Part shown: piece after piece, positions 1 through 4,250 of the stretch
Layout of the letters: each line of letters opens with the position of its first letter
Numbering within the stretch: the stretch's first letter is position 1
Assembly (NCBI GenBank): GCA_002772205.1
Contig: PCRZ01000003.1
Span: 1-6,033, forward strand
Length of the DNA: 6,033 bases
DNA from: Candidatus Jorgensenbacteria bacterium CG23_combo_of_CG06-09_8_20_14_all_54_14
Lineage (GTDB): Bacteria; Patescibacteriota; Minisyncoccia; UBA6257; GWB1-50-10
Direction: 5' to 3'
The notes under the pieces: model-generated
Told to the model about the DNA's origin: nothing
Databases searched by the model: none
What the model saw: the letters and a program-made list of their open reading frames with translations, nothing else
Translations under genes and position numbers: made by a program

Positions 1-1
1 C

Positions 2-91
2 CCCGCACCAAAGGACGACCGATGGGAGACGCAAACAAGGTCAGTTCCGAAAAAACGGGAGTGGGTTTATACCGTGGGATTCTCCGCGTAA
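2..91 (+). CDS. Possible C-terminal end of an upstream gene (unrecognised)
   Basis: A reading frame is open from the window edge to a TAA at 89-91 and would encode 29 residues ending in KKREWVYTVGFSA. The mix of charged and aromatic residues looks protein-like, and a hairpin follows the stop within 3 nt (94-109), as expected at a gene end. I do not recognise the family. The case against it is that the other two forward frames are also open here (one to 126, one running into the gene at 186), so absence of stops means little in this GC-rich stretch. The same bases also form the left arm of a long inverted repeat. Treat as tentative. Confidence 0.25.
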   Translation, partial: PAPKDDRWETQTRSVPKKREWVYTVGFSA

Positions 92-93
92 TC

Positions 94-121
94 TCGCCCA
101 GAAGGGCGAAGTCGTCCTTTT
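94..121 (+). terminator. Weak hairpin terminator candidate
   Basis: A perfect 6-bp GC-rich stem (TCGCCC / GGGCGA) closes an AGAA loop at 94-109. The T-rich tract (CCTTTT, 116-121) comes about 8 nt after the stem rather than directly behind it, so this is not a canonical intrinsic terminator. Its position 3 nt after the TAA at 89-91 is the main argument for it. Confidence 0.25.
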
Positions 122-150
122 GGTGACGGGGCTGTGGATATCTTGGTGGG

Positions 151-181
151 TTGAGTATCGGCGGGGATGTTCTATTATAAT
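151..181 (+). promoter_or_regulatory. Promoter for the gene at 186, likely leaderless
   Basis: A consensus -10 box TATAAT (176-181) is followed after only 4 nt by the ATG at 186. TTGAGT at 151-156 is a possible -35 with a long 19-nt spacer. Transcription would start at or beside the start codon, and there is no Shine-Dalgarno sequence, so the mRNA is inferred to be leaderless. Confidence 0.5.
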
Positions 182-185
182 TACT

Positions 186-611
186 ATGAACAAGACCAAT
201 AAGATACTCATTGCGGTCGTCGCGGTACTTATCCTTGCGCTCGGCGGCGTGCTCGCGTGGCGGGAGTGGGGAGGAGAGTCCCCCTACTACGCGGTGTCGC
301 TCCGGACCGGCGATGTCTACTTCGGACGCCTCACGCGGTTTCCGGCGTTTGGTTTGAAACAGGTGTACCTCGTTCAGATGAACCAGAACGACCCGAAGAA
401 TCCGTTCTCGGTGCAGCGTTTCAAGAACGCGTTCTGGGGGCCGGAAGATTTCCTTCGCATCAACCGCGATGAGGTGGTATGGATGGCGCGCCTAGACCCG
501 CAGGGGCAGCTCGCTCGCCTCATCAAAACCAATCCGGAGCTTGCTCCCGCAACACCAGCATCGCCCCAGGTTCCCGCACCGGCGCCAGAGGCGTCAACCC
601 CCAACAAGTAG
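186..611 (+). CDS. Membrane-anchored protein of unknown function (Parcubacteria-type)
   Basis: Encodes 141 residues. A short basic N-terminus is followed by one hydrophobic segment (about 6-25), then a soluble domain (about 33-115) and a Pro/Ala-rich tail (118-139). The N-terminus looks like an uncleaved anchor with the domain outside the membrane. The stretch YYAVSLRTGDVYFGRL (34-49), with later NPFSVQRF and NAFWGPEDFLRINRDEVVWM (81-100), resembles a small conserved hypothetical family that I associate with Parcubacteria genomes; this is recall, not a search. No catalytic motif is visible. The frame stays open upstream to the window edge, but the ATG at 186 is preferred: it follows directly on a TATAAT box and gives the usual membrane-anchor N-terminus. 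A strong terminator follows, so it is probably a single-gene transcript. Confidence 0.85.
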   Translation: MNKTNKILIAVVAVLILALGGVLAWREWGGESPYYAVSLRTGDVYFGRLTRFPAFGLKQVYLVQMNQNDPKNPFSVQRFKNAFWGPEDFLRINRDEVVWMARLDPQGQLARLIKTNPELAPATPASPQVPAPAPEASTPNK

Positions 612-634
612 CTCACCCGCTCCGTAGCTCTGCA

Positions 635-678
635 AAACCTCGTGCGGCACTTACTCTCCGCGCGAGGTTTCTGTTATT
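635..678 (+). terminator. Intrinsic terminator after the gene ending at 611
   Basis: A 13-bp stem (635-647 with 658-670, one T-G wobble at 643/662) closes a 10-nt loop. The stem begins with AAA and ends with TTT, and is followed by the T-rich CTGTTATT. It lies 23 nt past the stop codon. The A and T ends of the stem would let it work in both directions. Confidence 0.8.
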
Positions 679-680
679 AT
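672..680 (+). promoter_or_regulatory. Extended -10 promoter for the gene at 692
   Basis: TGT-TATTAT is an extended -10 element (TG at 672-673, hexamer 675-680) overlapping the tail of the preceding terminator. No good -35 is seen (TACTCT at 652-657). The start codon is 11 nt downstream, leaving a leader of only a few bases. AAAGG at 681-685 is the only Shine-Dalgarno-like sequence upstream of any gene in the window, but it may fall before the transcription start. Confidence 0.45.
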
Positions 681-691
681 AAAGGTATCGC

Positions 692-1192
692 ATGCGATTA
701 GAGACATTTCGGCTCAACCCCGAACCTAAGCTTGCGCATGGTTCTGGGCTCGGTGCGGGGCAGGCCCCTCGGCATTGCTCGGGACAAGCGACCCTCTCCT
801 TCATTCTACTGGTGAGCGGCGTAGTGCTTGAGGTGGCCGTGGCGGGGTCGTTCATAACGTACTTTCTGAACTCCGCGGGGTTCGGCGAGCGTCTCTCCGC
901 GCGTGCCCTCGCCGCCGCCCAGGCGGGGGTGGGAGATGCGACGCTCCAGGTGGTGCGCAATAAAGAGTTTGTGACCGCAGGTACCGCCACCTACACCTTT
1001 GCGGTGGGGAGCGATACCGCTTCGGTCTCAATCTCACGCGCCACCGACAGCGCCGCAGATACCTACCTCTATACCATTACCGTGACGGGGGTGGCGGGGA
1101 GCCGTGAGCGGCGTCTTGCCGCCCGCATGGCGGTGAATCGAACGACGGGGCTTGCGGAGCTTCAGGAGGTCAGAGAACAATCAGTGGACTAA
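692..1192 (+). CDS. Pilin-like single-pass membrane protein
   Basis: Encodes 166 residues. One long hydrophobic segment (about 35-60) begins just after GQATLSF and is followed by SAGFGERLSARALAAAQAGVGDA (61-83), an Ala-rich helix of the kind seen after the N-terminal helix of PilX-like and other minor pilins. The rest (100-165) is Thr/Ser/Val-rich and predicted beta-rich, including YTFAVGSD and DTYLYTITVTGVAG. It lacks a clear prepilin-peptidase site (no G/A-F-[ST]LxE), so it may not be processed like a classical pilin. The GQATLSF-type protein with FGERLSARALAAA resembles a conserved Parcubacteria hypothetical family (recall). The PilM-PilN fusion downstream supports a pilus or surface-assembly role. 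Residues 17-31 before the hydrophobic segment look like inserted low-conservation sequence, encoded by a palindrome (see findings). Confidence 0.8.
   Translation: MRLETFRLNPEPKLAHGSGLGAGQAPRHCSGQATLSFILLVSGVVLEVAVAGSFITYFLNSAGFGERLSARALAAAQAGVGDATLQVVRNKEFVTAGTATYTFAVGSDTASVSISRATDSAADTYLYTITVTGVAGSRERRLAARMAVNRTTGLAELQEVREQSVD
757..768. repeat. Small perfect palindrome inside the coding region
   Basis: GGGGC-AG-GCCCC forms a 5-bp inverted repeat with a 2-nt centre. It shares the ten bases GGGCAGGCCC with the palindrome at 2992-3007 in pth. In such GC-rich DNA a shared 10-mer can arise by chance, so the relation is only suggestive. Confidence 0.4.
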
Positions 1193-1260
1193 AAGCACCA
1201 TGCCCAGTACTACAACTGTGACAGGAAACCAAATAGCGATGCTGTCGCATCTTGGCATTA

Positions 1261-1284
1261 GCCCGCCCTCGGTCGGAGGCGGGC
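1261..1284. other. GC-rich hairpin inside the intergenic element
   Basis: GCCCGCC pairs perfectly with GGCGGGC around a 10-nt centre. It lies 68 nt after the pilin-like gene and has no T tract on either strand, so it is a poor intrinsic terminator. The same heptamer pair in reverse order forms the palindrome at 2992-3007. Confidence 0.5.
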
Positions 1285-1362
1285 GTAGTAGGTACACACG
1301 GTTGCAGGGGCGCGCCTGGTACTACAACAGTTGCAGTACTGGGCGCGGAGCGCCATCACAGT

Positions 1363-1368
1363 TATAGT
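1363..1368 (+). promoter_or_regulatory. -10-like box before the PilM-PilN gene
   Basis: TATAGT lies 7 nt before the ATG at 1376, inside the right-hand hexamer-array copy. No convincing -35 or TG extension is present. If it is used, the transcript would start within a base or two of the start codon. The gene could also be read through from the pilin-like gene upstream. Confidence 0.3.
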
Positions 1369-1375
1369 ACTGGGT

Positions 1376-2866
1376 ATGCTCAAAAAACTGCGGCAATTGT
1401 TCGAGTGGTTGAGTTCAAAGCCGAAGATCGGCGGCTTGGAAATCTCAAGCTCCGGAGTGACCTATGTGCGCTTTGACGGGGGACTGGACACCTTCTCGGT
1501 CCGCCTCCAGCCTGGGACCATACGCGAGGGGAAAGTGGAAGATCCGGCGAAGCTTCTCGAGGCGCTCTCCGAGCTCTACAAAGCCGCTGATGTGGGAGGG
1601 CGGGGAGGTCTCATGCGCGTGGTGGTGGTGCTTCCCGCGGCCACGGTGTACACCCAAAGTTTTGATATCCCAAACGTGGGGGAGGACAAGCTAATTGAAT
1701 CGGCGGATCTGAATCTCCAAATGATCTCCCCGATGCCCAAGGAAACCGCTTACATGAGTTTTGAGCGGCTCCAGGAAACCCCCGACCGCTACGAGCTCTT
1801 AGGCGCCTTCGCGGAACGTGCGCTCGTTGACAGGTACTGGGATATTCTCTCGCAGGCGAAATTCCCCCCAATCGTGTTTGAGTTTCCCGGTCTTGCCCTC
1901 ACGCGGCTTTTCCGGAGCATCGGGGGCACCCAGCCGCACGCTTCACTTCTCTTTCACGTTTCGAGCGATGGGTTGAGTTTATTCACCATCCGGAGCGGCG
2001 GCCTCTACTTTGACTATTTCCGGTCGTGGCAGTCCATTCAGGGGGAGGCGCGTGAGATTTCGCGGCAGCGGTTTGAAGAGGTGGTGGTGCAGGAAGTGCA
2101 AAAGGTGATCAATTTCACCCTCGGGCGTTTCAAAGAAACTCCCGGGCAGTTGGTGCTTCTAGCTCCAAGTTTGGAGCGCGACCTCCAAACATTTCTTGAA
2201 TCCCACTTCCCTATCCCAGTGGTGCCCCTCGAGGTGCCGGGGTGGACGGTGGGTCCGCAGTGGTTCGTGGCTTTGGGGGCCGCGCTCCGGGGCGCGATAG
2301 ACCGGGGGGAGGATCGCGAGCTTTCGGTTTCCTCAATGGGTTCCGCGGAGCTTTTCTACGAGGAGCAGCTCATTGATTTTGTGCGGCTCTGGCGGGCGGT
2401 GGTGGCGGGGGTTATGGGGGTGCTCCTCATTTTCTTCGGAGGGGCGGCCTATTTCCTTGCGGGGCAGGCGCGCGCGGTGCAGGGACAGTTGGGACAATTT
2501 CAGGCCGTGGGCGGCGGGCGAGAACTCGCGACGCTCCAGGCAAAAGCGGAGGAGTTCAATGCGCTCGTGAAGATGGTGGGCGGCGTGCGCGCCGCCGCGC
2601 GCCCCTGGAGCGCATTCTTTAAAAAGCTTGCAGAACTTGCGGGGAAGAACCATGTGAAACTTGACCGGATAGAGGCATCAGGATTTGATAACCCGATGAC
2701 GCTCGCCGCGCGCGCCCCCTCCTACGACGGTGTGGTGGCGTTCAAGAACGCGCTCGCCTCCGACCCCGGTTTTAAGGATGTGAATCTCCTCGTTTCGCAA
2801 ATCGCGACCCTCGAGGACGGCGCGGTGGGATTTTCCGTGACTTTTACGGCGCAGTTTTCCCCCTAA
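1376..2866 (+). CDS. PilM-PilN fusion, type IV pilus assembly protein
   Basis: Encodes 496 residues and appears to join two proteins that are usually separate. Residues 17-310 resemble PilM, the cytoplasmic actin/FtsA-like member of the type IV pilus alignment complex. GLEISSSGVTYVRF (20-33) fits the first nucleotide-binding strand, although the family's usual Asp is Glu here and the GSS is SSS. WFVALGAALRG (296-306) matches the adenosine-side motif. Residues 340-362 form one transmembrane helix, and the rest (363-496), with a likely coiled coil at 365-400, resembles the periplasmic PilN domain. In standard systems PilM binds the cytoplasmic tail of PilN, so a fusion keeps partners together. 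The start at 1376 removes 15 upstream residues that are encoded by the repeat element. No Shine-Dalgarno sequence is present. The stop overlaps that of the convergent pth by 4 nt. Confidence 0.75.
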   Translation: MLKKLRQLFEWLSSKPKIGGLEISSSGVTYVRFDGGLDTFSVRLQPGTIREGKVEDPAKLLEALSELYKAADVGGRGGLMRVVVVLPAATVYTQSFDIPNVGEDKLIESADLNLQMISPMPKETAYMSFERLQETPDRYELLGAFAERALVDRYWDILSQAKFPPIVFEFPGLALTRLFRSIGGTQPHASLLFHVSSDGLSLFTIRSGGLYFDYFRSWQSIQGEAREISRQRFEEVVVQEVQKVINFTLGRFKETPGQLVLLAPSLERDLQTFLESHFPIPVVPLEVPGWTVGPQWFVALGAALRGAIDRGEDRELSVSSMGSAELFYEEQLIDFVRLWRAVVAGVMGVLLIFFGGAAYFLAGQARAVQGQLGQFQAVGGGRELATLQAKAEEFNALVKMVGGVRAAARPWSAFFKKLAELAGKNHVKLDRIEASGFDNPMTLAARAPSYDGVVAFKNALASDPGFKDVNLLVSQIATLEDGAVGFSVTFTAQFSP

Positions 2867-3531
2867 GGGTGTTTGGTTCCGGTGGTGCTGAATAATTGGA
2901 TAATGGCCTCCGCCGTTTTTTTAATGATCTCGCGCTCGGAGGCGGTCATGCGCCGCAGGATGAAATCACCCGCCTTCACCCTTCGGGTTTCGGCGGGCAG
3001 GCCCGCCTTCATTCGAGGCTTTAGGCGGTAGGCGTTAGGTCTTAAAGTTTCTTTTATAGTGCCTAGCGCCTTAGGCCTAACGCCTATTCTCAGCCGCCAG
3101 AAATCTTTTGTGCCGAGGGATGTTATGACCGATTGAACTCCGTGGTGTCCCGCGGACCCGCGCCCGAACTCCAGGCGGAACGTGCCGAGGGGGAGGTCGG
3201 CATCGTCGTGTATGAGAAGAAACTCTTCCGGTTTTTTAGCATGAAGGTAGCGGAGCGCCTCCGCCACCGCCCCACCCGATTCGTTCATGAACGTGGTGGG
3301 CGCCACAAAGGCATGCATCCCGCTCCGCAGGAAAGAGAATTGTTTCCTCGGCGGGGCGGTGAATACAGAGAGAGGCGCGTTCCCCGCTCGCCTCGCTGGA
3401 GCTACGGCGAAGCTGGCAAGCGCGCGCAGTACCTCCATGCCGGCATTATGGTGCGTGTGGCGGTACGCCGCGCCCGGGTTCCCGAGCCCCGCCGCCACTT
3501 TTATCCGGCTCCACTTGAATTCCGTTCGCAT
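2863..3531 (-). CDS. pth: Peptidyl-tRNA hydrolase with an in-frame insertion
   Basis: Pth frees tRNA from peptidyl-tRNAs that drop off ribosomes, and is essential in most bacteria. The 222 residues contain GLGNPGAAY with Asn18, HHNAG with the catalytic His28, PTTFMNESG with Asn83, and IHDDADLPLG with Asp109. The residue equivalent to E. coli Asn114 appears to be His130 (SAGHHGVQS), a change in a substrate-binding position. The protein is longer than the usual 185-200. About 30 extra residues (154-184) lie between RLRIGVRP and VKAGDFILRR, where E. coli Pth has only about six, and this stretch is encoded by two palindromic repeats. The start at 3531 is chosen over the ATG at 3543 because that one overlaps an extended -10 box. 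No Shine-Dalgarno sequence is present. Confidence 0.92.
   Translation of the reverse strand: MRTEFKWSRIKVAAGLGNPGAAYRHTHHNAGMEVLRALASFAVAPARRAGNAPLSVFTAPPRKQFSFLRSGMHAFVAPTTFMNESGGAVAEALRYLHAKKPEEFLLIHDDADLPLGTFRLEFGRGSAGHHGVQSVITSLGTKDFWRLRIGVRPKALGTIKETLRPNAYRLKPRMKAGLPAETRRVKAGDFILRRMTASEREIIKKTAEAIIQLFSTTGTKHP
2992..3007. repeat. Perfect GC palindrome inside pth
   Basis: GGCGGGC-AG-GCCCGCC is a 7-bp inverted repeat with a 2-nt centre. It is read on the minus strand as part of the extra residues MKAGLPAETRR, next to the heptamer array at 3015-3086. Its arms match those of the hairpin at 1261-1284 in opposite order. Confidence 0.6.
3015..3086. repeat. Inverted heptamer array inside pth (4 + spacer + 4)
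   Basis: Four plus-strand heptamers (GAGGCTT, TAGGCGG, TAGGCGT, TAGGTCT; 3015-3042) are followed by a 16-nt A/T-rich spacer and then four minus-strand heptamers (TAGGCGT, TAGGCCT, AAGGCGC, TAGGCAC; 3086-3059). In register the two arms agree at 19 of 28 positions. A stable local stem is 3030-3039 with 3062-3071. The array keeps the pth frame open. Its outer minus-strand units encode the conserved IGVRP residues, and the rest encodes the family-atypical insertion. Confidence 0.7.
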
Positions 3532-3541
3532 CTTGGGTAGC

Positions 3542-3550
3542 ATTATCGCA
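3542..3550 (-). promoter_or_regulatory. Extended -10 promoter for pth
   Basis: On the minus strand TGC-GATAAT (3550-3542) is an extended -10 element that ends 10 nt before the ATG at 3531. It predicts a transcription start near 3535 and a leader of only a few bases. The upstream ATG at 3543 overlaps the box, which argues for the shorter pth protein. No clear -35 is visible. Confidence 0.45.
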
Positions 3551-3557
3551 TGATGAG

Positions 3558-3684
3558 CTACGAAATACGAATTTGGTGCGAATATACCAAAGGGCTACGA
3601 AATACGAAAATAGTACGAATATACGAAACTGCTAATAAATGTGAAGTTGTTTTCGTATATTCGTAAGAAATTCGTAATTCGTAG
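3558..3684. repeat. A/T-rich TACGAA array between pth and lepB
   Basis: Three 31-nt copies are present: direct copies at 3558-3588 and 3595-3625, and an inverted copy at 3654-3684. Each holds four TACGAA-like units with the same spacing. Unit starts are 7, 11 and 8 nt apart in the direct copies (3559, 3566, 3577, 3585; and 3596, 3603, 3614, 3622) and 8, 11 and 7 apart in the inverted copy (TTCGTA at 3652, 3660, 3671, 3678). The second and third copies could form a long hairpin around a 28-nt loop. The region is strikingly AT-rich against its GC-rich neighbours and fills the 165-nt divergent promoter region. A weak -10-like TAGATT (3682-3687) lies 9 nt before lepB. Confidence 0.85.
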
Positions 3685-3696
3685 ATTCGCATCGCG

Positions 3697-4245
3697 ATGA
3701 ACATGAAACGTGCTCTCTGGTCTCTCTTAGGAATCATCCAAACGGTGGCCATCGCGGTCGTGGCGGTGTTTCTCGTGCGTACTTTTATTGCACAGCCCTT
3801 CCTTGTTTCGGGGGCGAGCATGGAGCCCACGTTTGAGAACGGAGATTATCTTCTCGTGGACGAGCTTGCATACCGTTTCCGCGATCCGGTGCGCGGGGAA
3901 GTGATCGTCTTCCGTTACCCCGGCGATCACCGTTCATTTTATATAAAGCGCATCATCGGGCTCCCGGGGGAGCGGGTGGCGATCAAGAACGGCCAAGTAG
4001 AGGTGTTCCAACGCGGCGAGGAGAAGGTGTTGAGCGAACCCTACCTGGCTCCGCTCGCGCGCACGGGTGATTTTGAGGTGACGTTGGGGGACGGAGAGTT
4101 CTTTATGATGGGGGACAACCGCAACTTCAGCTTTGATTCGAGGAGTTGGGGTCCCCTTGTGCGCACCGACGTGATGGGGCTCGTTCGTTTCCGCCTCTGG
4201 CCGCTCGCGACCGTGCAGGCGTTTGCCGCGCCCGCGTACCCATAA
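3697..4245 (+). CDS. lepB: Signal peptidase I
   Basis: Encodes 182 residues of a membrane serine protease (S26 family) that cleaves signal peptides from exported proteins on the outer face of the membrane. One transmembrane helix (about 8-27) is followed by SGASMEPT with the nucleophile Ser41, and by YIKRIIGLPGE with the general-base Lys84. The conserved GDNRNFSFDSRSWG box spans 139-152. The single N-terminal anchor and short length match the compact Gram-positive/CPR type rather than the longer two-helix enterobacterial enzyme. Another ATG lies two codons in (3703), and the choice is not decided by a Shine-Dalgarno sequence because neither has one. hisS begins 5 nt after the stop, so the two are almost certainly co-transcribed. 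Confidence 0.95.
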   Translation: MNMKRALWSLLGIIQTVAIAVVAVFLVRTFIAQPFLVSGASMEPTFENGDYLLVDELAYRFRDPVRGEVIVFRYPGDHRSFYIKRIIGLPGERVAIKNGQVEVFQRGEEKVLSEPYLAPLARTGDFEVTLGDGEFFMMGDNRNFSFDSRSWGPLVRTDVMGLVRFRLWPLATVQAFAAPAYP

Positions 4246-4250
4246 AGCCG

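Larger units (their letters stand above)
1..131. other. Long inverted repeat, possible structured RNA
   Basis: Positions 1-19 pair with 111-131 over 19 base pairs, interrupted only by single unpaired bases at 121 and 126. Inside are a 5-bp hairpin with an A6 loop (45-49 with 56-60), a 5-bp pairing of 25-29 with 81-85, and a perfect 6-bp hairpin (94-99 with 104-109). The closed rod-like fold suggests a small RNA or an RNA element, but no conserved motif of tmRNA, RNase P RNA, 5S rRNA, 6S RNA or SRP RNA is present. It may instead be the far end of an inverted-repeat element, or chance overlap with a gene end. Confidence 0.35.
1199..1378. repeat. Inverted hexamer-array element before the PilM-PilN gene
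   Basis: This fills the 183-nt gap after the stop at 1192. A 24-nt unit made of four hexamers (RTCACA, GTTRTA, GTACTG, GGYATG) occurs on the minus strand at 1222-1199 and again on the plus strand at 1355-1378. The two copies match at 21 of 24 positions, and all three differences are transitions. A third, degenerate plus-strand copy lies at 1324-1347, preceded by a partial opposite copy (about 1315-1329). Between them are a 7-bp GC hairpin (1261-1267 with 1278-1284) and a 5-bp hairpin (1342-1346 with 1350-1354). The last three bases of the right copy are the start codon of the next gene. Confidence 0.75.

Noticed and set aside
39..64. Similarity in layout to the SRP RNA apical hairpin (GGTCAG then TTCCG, a loop, and a purine-rich return)
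   Set aside because: The nearly invariant bacterial SRP loop bases (GGAA-type tetraloop with AGCAG on the return) are absent.
120..185. GTG start extending the gene at 186 by 22 residues
   Set aside because: The extension passes through the promoter-like TATAAT and lacks protein character; the ATG at 186 gives a normal membrane anchor.
1331..1375. TTG start adding 15 residues to the PilM-PilN protein
   Set aside because: The extension is encoded by the repeat element; the ATG at 1376 begins the family-like MLKKL sequence.
2904..2922. T7 run after a short stem as a terminator for the PilM-PilN gene
   Set aside because: The stem is only about 4 bp, and the T run is simply Lys codons of pth read from the other strand.
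3391..3425. Another repeat-like insertion in pth encoding ASFAVAPARR
   Set aside because: The His-to-Asn motif distance is only about 7 residues longer than in E. coli, and no clear inverted repeat is seen.
3558..3684. CRISPR array
   Set aside because: Only three copies, one inverted, with unequal short gaps and no cas genes.
4146..4250. Upstream hisS start overlapping lepB
   Set aside because: It would overlap lepB by 100 nt and add an Arg/Pro-rich sequence foreign to HisRS; the 4251 ATG gives a normal length.
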